A stretch of 64,000 bases of DNA from Craurococcus roseus (GTDB lineage Bacteria; Pseudomonadota; Alphaproteobacteria; Acetobacterales; Acetobacteraceae): NCBI RefSeq assembly GCF_039523795.1, contig NZ_BAAAFZ010000006.1:1-64000 (forward strand). Direction: 5' to 3'. Within the stretch, counting starts at the first letter, position 1; the number at the start of each line of letters is the position of its first letter. Under the pieces are notes generated by a model, which saw nothing but the letters and a program-made list of their open reading frames with translations, did no database searches and was not told the origin of the DNA. Of the stretch, positions 17,720 through 25,624 are shown one piece after another. Position numbers and translations under genes: made by a program.

Positions 17720-19225
17720 TCACTCGTACACGAAGGCCGGGTCGTCGAGGTCGATGGCGGGCAGTTCGTCCTTTTCGCGCCAGTGGTCCTGGGTGTGCTG
17801 CCATTCGCGCTTGTTCCCACGCTTCGGCAGCAGGTGCATGCCGCGCATGAGGTAGCCGGGGTTGAAGTCCTCCGGGTCGATCCAAGGCAGCAAGGGCATG
17901 TCCTTGTCCTCGGGGCGGAGGGCCACCGTCACCTTGCGCGCGCCCTTCTCGTCCATGCGGTTGAGCAGCCGGCACACGAAGTCGGCGACCAGGTCCGCCC
18001 GCAGGGTCCAACTGGCGCGGAAGTAGCCGAACACCCAGGCCATGTTGGGCACGCCGGTGAACATCATGCCGCGGTAGGTGACGGTTTCGGAGAAGGCGAG
18101 CGGCTCGCCGTCGATCTCGAAGTCGATGTCGCCGAGCGCGCTGAGGTGGAAGCCCGTGGCGGTGACGACCACGTCGGCTTCGAGGAGCTTGCCGGACTTC
18201 AGCAGGATGCCGTCCTCGGCGAAGCCTTCGATCCCGTCGGTCACGACCGAGGCCGTGCCGGCGGCGATGGCGTGGAAGAGGTCGCCGTCCGGCACGAAGG
18301 CGATGCGTTGCCGCCAGGGCCGGTAGCTCGGCGTGAAGTGCGTGCCCATGTCGTAGTCCGGGCCGAGGATGGCGCGGACCTGCGCCAGGAGGTCCTGCCC
18401 CGCGCCCTCCGGCTCGGTGAAGGTGCGGCGGGTGAACTTGTCCTGCTCCAGCAGGATCTTGCGGCGGACGATCTCGTGTATCCACGCCGGATCGACGCCC
18501 AATTCGCGCAGCTCGTCGGCGATCTCGATGGCGTTGCGGCCGGTGCGGAACCAGGTCGGCGAGCGCTGCAGCATGGTGACGTGGGCGCACTTGCCGGCGA
18601 TGGCCGGCACCAGCGTCGCGGCGGTGGCGCCGGAGCCGATGACGACGACCTTCTTGCCCGACAGGTCCAGGTCCTCAGGCCAGGTCTGCGGGTGGACGAT
18701 CAGGCCCTTGAAGCGGTCCATGCCGGGCCACTCGGGCGTGTAGCCTTCGGAGTGGCGGTAGTAGCCCTGGCACATCCAGAGGAAGTTGGCGGTGAAGCGG
18801 ACGGCCTCGCCGGTGTCCTTCCGGACGGCCTGGATCGTCCAGAGCTTGTCCCCGCTCGACCAGCTCGCCGAGACGATCCGGTGCCGGTAGCGGATGCGGG
18901 GGGCGAGGCCGTTCTCCTCGATCACCTCGCCCATGTACTTCAGGATCTCGGCGGCGGTGGCGATCGGCGTGCCGGTCCACGGCTTGAAGCGGTAGCCGAA
19001 GGTGAACAGGTCGCTGTCGGAGCGGATGCCGGGGTATTTGTGCGTGAGCCAGGTGCCGCCGAAGCTCTCTTGCTCCTCGAGGACGACGAAGCTCTTGTTC
19101 GGGCATTGCTTCGTCAGGTGGTAGGCGCCGCCGATCCCGGAGATCCCGGACCCGGCCACCAGGACGTCGAAGTGCTCGGCTTCTTGCGGCTTGGTTTCGG
19201 CGACGAGCGTCGCTGCTTCGGACAT
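17720..19225 (-). CDS. Flavin-containing monooxygenase (Baeyer-Villiger type)
   Basis: 501 aa from the ATG at 19225 with GGGGAACG upstream. FAD-binding GSGISGIGGA at about residues 25-35, the NADPH Rossmann motif VIGSGATAATL near 190, and between them the Baeyer-Villiger fingerprint FKGLIVHPQTWP (FxGxxxHxxxWP). A second conserved block is VVVTATGFHLSALG. These enzymes insert one oxygen atom of O2 into a C-C bond next to a ketone, or oxidise heteroatoms. The substrate cannot be predicted. It stands alone, convergent with nnrU, and is preceded by a long repeat-bearing spacer. The open frame continues to 19828, but that part is repeat DNA. Confidence 0.92.
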   Translation of the reverse strand: MSEAATLVAETKPQEAEHFDVLVAGSGISGIGGAYHLTKQCPNKSFVVLEEQESFGGTWLTHKYPGIRSDSDLFTFGYRFKPWTGTPIATAAEILKYMGEVIEENGLAPRIRYRHRIVSASWSSGDKLWTIQAVRKDTGEAVRFTANFLWMCQGYYRHSEGYTPEWPGMDRFKGLIVHPQTWPEDLDLSGKKVVVIGSGATAATLVPAIAGKCAHVTMLQRSPTWFRTGRNAIEIADELRELGVDPAWIHEIVRRKILLEQDKFTRRTFTEPEGAGQDLLAQVRAILGPDYDMGTHFTPSYRPWRQRIAFVPDGDLFHAIAAGTASVVTDGIEGFAEDGILLKSGKLLEADVVVTATGFHLSALGDIDFEIDGEPLAFSETVTYRGMMFTGVPNMAWVFGYFRASWTLRADLVADFVCRLLNRMDEKGARKVTVALRPEDKDMPLLPWIDPEDFNPGYLMRGMHLLPKRGNKREWQHTQDHWREKDELPAIDLDDPAFVYE

Positions 19226-20077
19226 CGTTCCCCGCTTCTCGTTGTTCACGGATGGCTGCGCCGCAGTCTCGACCGCATCCGCGGAGGCGGCAATGCCGCC
19301 CCGGCCGGTCCGCGGTCCGCTCAGGCCGAGAACGCGGGCACGGCGCCGGGTTCCCGGCGGGCGGCTCCTTCCGCTTGCGCGGCCGCCGGGGCCGGCGTTT
19401 TGCGCGTTTCGGACGAATGGGCCGGGCGAGGCGACCGCCCCGCCTTTCCCGCCCGCCGGACGGGCGCTCGCCGTGGGGCGCTCCGCCGCGGCGTTTTGCG
19501 TGTTTCGGACAAATGCCCGGGACGGTGGCGGCGCCGTGGCTCGCGCGGCTTCCGAATGGCCGATCGCGGCGAGGCGGCCCGACCCGGCGGCGGCGGTTCG
19601 CGCGATCCGGACAAATCGCCGGGGCGATGCCGCCGCTTCGCGTTTTGCGCCTTTCGGACAAAATGCCGGGGCGGGCCGCTGCGGCGGGGCCTCTTCCGTG
19701 TTGCGGGCGGATGCGCAAGGTCGGGGCCGCGGAGGCGCAGCATCATGCGCCCGCGGGGCGGAGGCCGAGCGTGGGGCGGCTCGGTTCGGCGTCTCGGCTT
19801 TTTCGGGCGGATGGAAGGCGTGCGGCATCGGGGGCGCTCCCTTCTTCGGCGCCCCTCGGCGTGGATACCCAGGCGGCCCGCTCGGTTTGCCGCGACCGAC
19901 GCCGCGACGGGTCCGCCTGCCGGAACCCTGGACTATCTTCCTACATTCGCCGGCGCTGCGTCAAGCATCCCAGGCGTCGGGAAGGCCGGCGGCGCCTTCG
20001 GCTGGCGCGGCTTGCGAGGGCCGCGCTTCTCCGGTCCTTCGGCGGCTTAAGCCGCTTCCACCAGGACCACGATGTCT
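19226..20077. other. Long non-coding interval with repeats
   Basis: Over 850 bases without a convincing gene. All three frames on both strands stay open for long stretches, but the predicted peptides are Pro/Arg/Ala-rich and follow the DNA repeats. It contains the direct repeats at 19395-19670 and ends at the IS1 remnant. The monooxygenase promoter should lie in its left part. Confidence 0.7.
19395..19670. repeat. Degenerate direct repeats, four clear copies
   Basis: Copies at 19395-19426, 19491-19520, 19593-19622 and 19640-19670 share a core close to GCGTTTTGCGCGTTTCGGAC followed by AAATGCCSGG. Offsets are 96, 102 and 47 bases. Copies A, B and D are close to each other and C is more diverged. 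A fifth, weaker match begins near 19697. The spacers are unrelated GC-rich sequence. The repeats are not palindromic, and I do not recognise the family. Confidence 0.75.
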
Positions 20078-20430
20078 TTGCCGCGTCCTGGCCCCCGACC
20101 AACCACCCGACTGCCAGCTTGGTGTCGGCATCGAGAGCCGTCCACGTCCAGACATCGCCGGTCCCCTCCGGGGCCGCCTTGGCGGCCATGTTCTTCGCTT
20201 TGTGGGTGAAGGACCAAGTTTCGTAACGCTCGACTTGCTGGGCCTGCACGCCGCGCACCGCCCGGTCGTGGAAAGCTCCACAAGCCCGGCCAACATCCAC
20301 CAGCAGCTTCGTCACTGTATCTATGCTGATGCCGGCGATCCGAGTTGTGGTGCGCAGCGCGTCGCCTTCGCAGAGCAGGGTCAGAATGGCCGCGCGTCGT
20401 GGAATGGAGGCGATTTACGCCTCCATTCAC
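20078..20430 (-). pseudogene. IS1-family transposase remnant
   Basis: The central part is recognisable: TVTKLLVDVGRACGAFHD, AAKAAPEGTGDVWTWTALDA and LAVGWLVGGQDAA match the alphaproteobacterial IS1-type DDE transposases. It is broken in several ways. Near the 5' end an in-frame TAA and a frame change separate VNRL from AAILTLLCEG. The first catalytic Asp in the usual DEIWSF motif is replaced (YETWSF). After LVGGQDAA similarity ends, and the region with the second Asp and Glu is missing. It is therefore a dead fragment of about half the normal length, and it marks past insertion next to the accessory operon. Confidence 0.8.
20401..20427. repeat. Perfect inverted repeat at the 5' end of the IS remnant
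   Basis: GAATGGAGGCG and CGCCTCCATTC form an 11 bp perfect stem over the loop ATTTA. It lies at the junction between the transposase remnant and the accessory operon. It could end transcription of the leftward operon (stop at 20452), or be a by-product of rearrangement. Confidence 0.6.
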
Positions 20431-20451
20431 ACTAGACCTCATGCTTGAGCC

Positions 20452-20640
20452 TCAAGCGTCCTGTTCGGTTTTGGCTCGGTCCTGCTGCCGCCGCCGCGAC
20501 ATCTCCTCAATCTTCGTGGCGAGATCGGCAGCCATCTCGGCCGCAAACTTCTTGATGCTCTGCTCGCTGCCGGGATCATCGTGGTCCGGTGTGCTCCGCA
20601 CGGCAGCGTCTCGGTCCGCCTCGATCCGCTTACGCCGCAT
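20452..20640 (-). CDS. Small hypothetical protein, last gene of accessory operon
   Basis: 62 aa from the ATG at 20640 (MRRKRIEADRDAAV), which has AGGGAGGGTGGAG directly upstream. A longer form from 20673 is possible. The protein is strongly charged, with a likely amphipathic helix (IKKFAAEMAADLATKIEEMS) and a basic C-terminal tail. I do not recognise a family. Its start overlaps the end of the preceding gene by 11 bases, so it is in the same operon. Confidence 0.55.
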   Translation of the reverse strand: MRRKRIEADRDAAVRSTPDHDDPGSEQSIKKFAAEMAADLATKIEEMSRRRQQDRAKTEQDA

Positions 20641-20827
20641 CTCCACCCTCCCTTCTACCAGCGTTGGTCGCACTCACCCCATACTTCCTAACAAAGTATC
20701 CAGGGTTTAGTTCCTTATCAAAATAATGCTTCCGCTTTACCCAAACGAAGCCCTCCGTCTTTGATATTATTGCAACATCTATCGGGACCGCAACTGTTTC
20801 CTTCTCTGTTGAGAAGCGCCTCTTCAT
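20630..20827 (-). CDS. Small hypothetical protein, third gene of accessory operon
   Basis: 65 aa, ATG at 20827, beginning MKRRFSTEKETVAVPIDVA and followed by KTEGFVWVKRKHYFDKEL. The composition (many Lys, Phe, Tyr, Val) and the clearly lower GC of this stretch differ from the rest of the window, which suggests acquisition from another source. It may form a small beta-rich fold. No family is recognised. It starts 39 bases after the Ntn-like protein and overlaps the following small gene. Confidence 0.55.
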   Translation of the reverse strand: MKRRFSTEKETVAVPIDVAIISKTEGFVWVKRKHYFDKELNPGYFVRKYGVSATNAGRREGGDAA

Positions 20828-20866
20828 AGACGTGATGCTGACCAGTGCTTCCGCAAGCTCCGTGAG

Positions 20867-21953
20867 TTACGGCTTTGGCATGAACAAAACCGTATCCTCC
20901 ATCTGTTTGCGGAGTTTCCCCTTGGCTGCGGGCATGAAGTCTTCGCGGTAGTGCTGCAAGACAGCTTCGCTCAATAGGCTGATCTGGCCTTCGACCGCCG
21001 CTTTTGCCGCCTTTCTTGTTCCTTTTACCCCGTCGAAGGCGTGTTGCTTTATCGCGGCGAGTGCGCGCGAGAGGTAATCTTCAAGTCCGCTTTCAAGCTC
21101 GGCGTCTATGCCGTCCAGAAAGCGGTCTACGATGTCTTTCTGCGCAAAAGGCAGTATCCGGGCAGACAACTCGTTGCGATTCGCGTCGAAGCTCTCTACC
21201 TGCCGCTTTTTCAGTCTGTCAGCGATCACCCCGTCGATTTCGAAGGCGCGCAGAGAAGGGAACATCTCATCAGCGCCGAAGCCAGCAAAGACGAGGCCTG
21301 TAAAATCCTCGGAGAGCACGTCTCGGTGCAACACCAACGCGCAGAGGTCCACCAAGCCGGCTTTGTCCTTCTCGGAGAGCGGGTATGGCGGGTGNNNNNN
21401 NNNNNNNNNNNNNNNNNNNNNNNNNCTCGCGATACCGATCGGCGAGAGCTTCCGGTCCGAGATCAGCGAAGCACTCCGCAGGGTTCTCCCGTCTATAGCT
21501 CTCCGCTTCGTACGTCAGAACCTCCAAAAAGAAGGTATAAGGATTAGGTGATTTTTTTGTGAACGTTGTTTCCGAAACCCGGCGCATGAACTCGCCACGA
21601 ACTTTCCTCAAAACCGGCCTGACAAGCTGCTGCACATGCTTAATCTGAAGTTCTTCGGATGGGCACCAGACCTGGGCCAGGTAGTCGAAGAACGCCGCAG
21701 GGGCATCAACCGCGCGAGCGAAGCGGCAGCAATGCTTTGAGGTTCGAAACTGTTTGATCGCCAGGTCGAGCGGAACCCCCATGAACTCCAAGTTATTGAA
21801 GATCATCACGCCTAGCGGGTCGGAAGTGGAGAGTTCGAACAGCTTGTCCGCTGAAGGATAAATCTTCTCTGCACCGCCGATCGTCATGGTCACTGCGCTG
21901 TCCGCTGCGAGTGTCACGGCAGACCGGTTGATGATGGCGACCTCAGCGGTCAT
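20867..21953 (-). CDS. HslV/proteasome-like N-terminal nucleophile hydrolase, extended (contains a gap)
   Basis: About 350 aa, interrupted by a 31-N gap that changes the frame. The ATG at 21953 overlaps the previous gene by 11 bases. The first residues, MTAEVAIINRSAVTLAADSA, align without gaps to HslV: Met then Thr (Thr1 after Met removal) and Asp17 in LAAD. Then comes EKIYPSADKLFEL (candidate for the Lys33 region) and PLGVMIFNNLEFMGV, like the G-S-A-D strand of proteasome subunits. HslV is about 175 aa. This protein is twice that, with a helical C-terminal region (ILPFAQKDIVDRFLDGI, YLSRALAAIKQHAFDGV). No ATPase partner is seen. The Ntn assignment is my inference from the motif. Confidence 0.55.
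21395..21425. other. Assembly gap (31 N) inside the Ntn-hydrolase-like gene
   Basis: Downstream of the gap (minus strand) the frame resumes as PPYPLSEKDKAGLVDLCALV, so the same gene continues. The true gap length is unknown. Some central residues are missing. Confidence 0.9.
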
Positions 21954-22191
21954 CGCGCTTCCACCGCGCTGCGGCCGCAACGCGCGCGATCTCCCGCCTC
22001 TGTTCCTGCGTGAGCTTCTCTGCCCGTGCAGCACCGCCTTTGAGCCCGCCGCGCCGGCCGAGTGCGACGGCGGCAGCGTTCTTGCCGTCCGGGGTCAGGA
22101 GTGGGTCTTCTTGCTCGCCCGTGGCTATGTCCACCAGGAGCTTCGCAAGTTGGTTAAGGTCACGCGGGCGTTTGCTTGAGCGGTTTGGCAT
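21943..22191 (-). CDS. Small basic GGLKGG-motif protein, first gene of accessory operon
   Basis: 82 aa from the ATG at 22191 (MPNRSSKRPRDLNQLAKLL); a TTG at 22245 would add 18 residues. Residues 10-30 form a helix with the conserved pattern NQLAKLLVDIATGE. The C-terminal half, ALGRRGGLKGGAARAEKL then RREIARVAAAARW, is a Lys/Arg/Gly-rich motif common in small alphaproteobacterial proteins usually described as histone-H1-like or left unnamed. Nucleic-acid binding is plausible. It overlaps the Ntn-like gene start by 11 bases, so the two are coupled. I recall similar proteins near mobile DNA, but cannot verify that here. Confidence 0.65.
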   Translation of the reverse strand: MPNRSSKRPRDLNQLAKLLVDIATGEQEDPLLTPDGKNAAAVALGRRGGLKGGAARAEKLTQEQRREIARVAAAARWKRDDR

Positions 22192-22458
22192 GGCCGGACC
22201 CTGCACCAGCCAGTCGTGGCCCGTCAAGGATGCCTTTCCGCTCAAGCAATCCAGCAGGATTTCGAACTGGGTGCCTACCGGGCGGACAGCCGCGCGTTCC
22301 GCGCGAGACCCGACCCGCTGACCAGCCCGACGCAGGCCAGCCAGAGCGCGAGCCCGACCGGCACGAGGCGGGCGGCCCCGCGCGGCAGATGGCGCCTGGC
22401 GCCGGCAGCCAGGGCGATCGCGGTGGCCGCGAGGGAGCGAGGGAGGACGCGGCCGCCG
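22192..22458. other. Spacer between accessory operon and RND gene
   Basis: 267 bases that should hold the promoter of the leftward accessory operon. One minus-strand frame (22275-22458) encodes a short hydrophobic stretch (LVPVGLALWLACVGLVSG) right after the RND stop but has no start codon. I do not call it a gene. Confidence 0.5.
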
Positions 22459-25400
22459 TCAGTCGGCCCCCGCCGAGGCCAGCGGCAGCGCCCGCTCCGG
22501 GAAGGCTCCCGCGTCCGGCGCGCGGCGGGCGCCCGGGGCGGCGCGGCCGAGGAAGCGCCGGACGGGGCCGGGCGCCGCCTTGGGCAGCGCCAGGGCGTAG
22601 AGCGCCGGGGCGACCAGCAGCGTGGCGAAGGTCGCCAGGGTCAGGCCGCCGATCATCGCCACCGCCATCGGCCCCCAGAACACGGAGAGCGTCAGCGGCA
22701 CGAAGGCCAGCACGGCGGCGAGCGCGGTCAGCAGCACCGGCCGGGCGCGGCGCACCGTGCTCTCCACGATGGCCTCGCGCAGCTCCGCCCCGGCCTCCAG
22801 GTCCTGGCGCACCTGGTCCACCAGGATCAGCGTGTTGCGCATCACCATGCCGGCCAGCGCGATGACGCCGAGCAGCGCCACGAAGCCGAAGGGCTTGTCC
22901 ATGAGCAGCAGCGCCGCCGCCGCGCCCGGGATGCCGAGGGGCGCGGTGGCCAGCACCAGCGCCGTGCGTCCGAAGTGGCGGAGCTGCCACATCAGCAGCA
23001 GGAGCATGGCGCCGACCATCACCGGGAAGAGGGCGTAGAGCGCGGCGTTGGCCTTGGCGCTCTCCTCCACCGCGCCGCCGGTGACGATGCGGACGCCGGG
23101 CGGCAGGGCGGCGCGCAGGGCCTCGATGCGCTGCAGGGCCGCCATCGTCACGTCCGGCCCTTGCAGGCCCTCCGCCACGTCGGCGCGCACGGTCAGGAAG
23201 GGCTCGCGGTTGCGGCGCCAGAGGATCGGCTCCTCCATCACCGGCTCCAGCCGCGCGAGCTGGGACAGGGGGACCGCGCCCGCCGGCGTCGAGACCGTCA
23301 GGTCGCCTATGGCGCCGAGGCCGAGCCGTTCGGCCGCGGGGGCGCGCACCACCACGTCCACCAGCCGGTTGCCTTCGCGGAGCTGGGTCGCGGTCGTGCC
23401 GGACAGGAGCGCTTGCAGGGACTGCGCGACCGAGGCGGGCGAAAGGCCGAGTTGCGCCAGCCGTTCGCGGTCCAACGCGATCCGCATCGCAGGCGCGCGC
23501 TCGCCCCAGGAGAACTGCACGTCGCGCGTCCCCGGCGTGGCGCGCAGCGCGCCCATCACGTCGTCGGCCGCGCGGCGGAGCGCCTCCGCGTCCGGGCCGT
23601 GGACGCGGAACTGCACCGGGAAGCCGACGGGCGGGCCGAATTCCAGGCGGGACACGCGGACGCGGGCCTCCGGAATCGTGCCGTCGTCGGCCAAGGCCCG
23701 GAGCTTCGCCAGCAGCCGCTCGCGCGCGGGCAGGTCGGCGCTCTGGATCACCACCTTGGCGAAGGCCTCGTTGGGCAGGTCCGGGTTGAGCGCCAGGAAG
23801 AAGCGCGGGGCGCCGGCGCCGAGGTAGGTGGTGAAGGTGCGCGCGTCCGGGTCGCCGCGCAGCGCGGCCTCGACGGCCTCCGCGGCCTTCTGCGTCGCGC
23901 GCACCCCGGCGCCCTGGCGCAGGTTGATGTCCACCAGCAGTTCGAGCCGCGCGGAGGTGGGGAAGAACTGCTTGCGCGTGGCCGCCATGCCGGCGAAGCC
24001 CGCGGCCATCACCGCGAGCGTGGCGAGGAGCACGGCGGCGCGGTGGTCCACGCACCACGACACCGCGCGCCGGAGGGCGCGGTAGCCGCGCGTGTCGTAG
24101 GCCTCGTGGTGGCCCGCCGCGCGCTTGGGCATCGGCAGCAGCTTCACGCCGAGGTAGGGCGTGAACACCACGGCGACGAGCCAGGACGCGACCAGCGCCG
24201 CGCCCACCACCCAGAAGATGCCGCCCGCGTACTCGCCCGCGGTGGAGGCGGCGAAGCCCACCGGCAGGAAGCCCGCCACCGTCACCAGCGTCCCGGAGAG
24301 CATGGGGAAGGCGGTGGAGGACCAGGCGAAGGTGGCCGCGCGCACCCGGTCCCAGCCCCCCTCCAGCTTCACCGCCATGGCCTCGATGGCGATGATCGCG
24401 TCGTCCACCAGGAGGCCGAGGGAGAGGATGAGCGCGCCGAGCGTGATGCGCTCCAGCTCCATCCCCCAGGCGAGCATGACGAGGAAGACGACCGCCAGGG
24501 TCAGCGGCACGGAGAGCGCGACGATGATCCCGGCGCGGAAGCCGAGCGACAGGAAGGAGACGAGCATCACCACGGCCAGCGCCGCGGCGAACTTCAGCAG
24601 GAACTCGGACACGCTCTCCTGCACGACGCGCGGCTGGTCGGCGATCTTCTCGATCTCCAGGCCGGCGGGCAGCTCGGCGCGGGCGGCCGCCACGGCGGCG
24701 TCGAGGTCGCGGCCGAGTGCCAGCACGTCGGCGCCGGCGCGCTTGGCGACGCCCACCAGCACCGCGGGCTTGCCTTCGTGCCGGATGGCGTTCGTCGGGG
24801 GATCGGCGGTGCCGCGGCCCACCGTGGCGATGTCGCCGAGGCGGAGCGTGCGGCCGCCGCTCTCGATGGGGATGGCGCGGATCGCGGCCAGGCCGTCGAA
24901 GCCCTCCTCCGCGCGGAGGAAGACGCGGGAGGAGCCGGTTTCCGCCACGCCGGCGGGCGAAACGGCGTTCTGGCGCGCGAGCGCCTCGACCACCGCCGCG
25001 GGCTGCACCGCGAGGGTCGCCAGCCGGGCGTGGCTCACGTCCACGAAGACCTTCTGCGCCTGCTCGCCGAAGATGGCGACCTTGCCGGCGCCGGGGAGCG
25101 CCAGCAGCCGCAGCCGGATCGCCTCCGCTTGCCGCACCAGCTCGGCGTTGTCGGCGCCGGTGACGGCGAGCACGGAAGCGTAGACGTCCGAGTACTCGTC
25201 GTCGAAGAACGGCCCCTGCACGCCGGCGGGCAGGAAGTGGCGCATGTCGCCGACCTTCTTGCGCACCTGGTACCAGAGGCCCTGCACCTCGCGCGGCGGC
25301 GTGGTGTCGCGCAGCACCACCGTCGTCACGGCGGCGCCGGGCCGGGTGTAGGTTTGCAGGTAGTCGAGGTGGGGCAGGTCCTGGAGCTTGCTCTCGATCC

Positions 25401-25602
25401 GGTCGGCGACCTGGGACTGCATCTCCTCCGCCGTGGCGCCGGGCCACTGGGCGGAGACGACTATCAGCTTGAGGGTGAAGCCCGGGTCCTCGGCGCGGCC
25501 GAGCCGGAGGTAGGAGAAGGCGCCGGCGGCGGCCAGGATCAGGATGAGGAACAGGGTCAGCGCGCCGTTCCGCACCGCCCAGTCGGAGAGGTTGAGCTTC
25601 AT
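22459..25602 (-). CDS. RND efflux transporter permease
   Basis: 1047 aa from the ATG at 25602 (MKLNLSDWAVRNGALTLFL). Normal AcrB-family length, with twelve membrane helices in two halves and two large periplasmic loops. The proton-relay Asp pair is present in helix 4 (LVDDAIIAIEAMA), as are the porter-domain motif AEDPGFTLKLIVVSAQWPG and the second-half MRNTLILVDQV. The AEDP and WPGA forms are typical of the AcrB-like subgroup with a single-lipoprotein adaptor seen in many Alphaproteobacteria. It exports hydrophobic compounds with the adaptor encoded 22 bases upstream and an outer-membrane channel not found in this window. Regulated by the TetR gene ahead of it. Confidence 0.93.
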   Translation of the reverse strand: MKLNLSDWAVRNGALTLFLILILAAAGAFSYLRLGRAEDPGFTLKLIVVSAQWPGATAEEMQSQVADRIESKLQDLPHLDYLQTYTRPGAAVTTVVLRDTTPPREVQGLWYQVRKKVGDMRHFLPAGVQGPFFDDEYSDVYASVLAVTGADNAELVRQAEAIRLRLLALPGAGKVAIFGEQAQKVFVDVSHARLATLAVQPAAVVEALARQNAVSPAGVAETGSSRVFLRAEEGFDGLAAIRAIPIESGGRTLRLGDIATVGRGTADPPTNAIRHEGKPAVLVGVAKRAGADVLALGRDLDAAVAAARAELPAGLEIEKIADQPRVVQESVSEFLLKFAAALAVVMLVSFLSLGFRAGIIVALSVPLTLAVVFLVMLAWGMELERITLGALILSLGLLVDDAIIAIEAMAVKLEGGWDRVRAATFAWSSTAFPMLSGTLVTVAGFLPVGFAASTAGEYAGGIFWVVGAALVASWLVAVVFTPYLGVKLLPMPKRAAGHHEAYDTRGYRALRRAVSWCVDHRAAVLLATLAVMAAGFAGMAATRKQFFPTSARLELLVDINLRQGAGVRATQKAAEAVEAALRGDPDARTFTTYLGAGAPRFFLALNPDLPNEAFAKVVIQSADLPARERLLAKLRALADDGTIPEARVRVSRLEFGPPVGFPVQFRVHGPDAEALRRAADDVMGALRATPGTRDVQFSWGERAPAMRIALDRERLAQLGLSPASVAQSLQALLSGTTATQLREGNRLVDVVVRAPAAERLGLGAIGDLTVSTPAGAVPLSQLARLEPVMEEPILWRRNREPFLTVRADVAEGLQGPDVTMAALQRIEALRAALPPGVRIVTGGAVEESAKANAALYALFPVMVGAMLLLLMWQLRHFGRTALVLATAPLGIPGAAAALLLMDKPFGFVALLGVIALAGMVMRNTLILVDQVRQDLEAGAELREAIVESTVRRARPVLLTALAAVLAFVPLTLSVFWGPMAVAMIGGLTLATFATLLVAPALYALALPKAAPGPVRRFLGRAAPGARRAPDAGAFPERALPLASAGAD

Positions 25603-25624
25603 CGCGGCGGCCCTCCCGTGGCGG

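Noticed and set aside
14263..17820. Cobalamin riboswitch ahead of the B12-dependent reductase
   Set aside because: I looked for the B12-box and the long folded leader in 16684-16986 and did not see them.
19395..19670. Repeats as a CRISPR array
   Set aside because: Copies are diverged, offsets are 96, 102 and 47 bases, spacers are long and GC-rich, and no cas gene is near.
19226..19828. 200-residue N-terminal extension of the first monooxygenase
   Set aside because: The extension is made of the DNA repeat unit translated and has no domain. The family start MSEAATLVAE at 19225 has its own ribosome site.
22240..22285. tRNA-like T-loop sequence (CAGTTCGAAATCC on the minus strand) as a possible attachment site
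   Set aside because: The flanking bases do not form a T-stem or acceptor stem, and no other tRNA parts are near.
22275..22458. Short hydrophobic frame after the RND gene
   Set aside because: There is no start codon and only one membrane-like stretch. Too weak to call.
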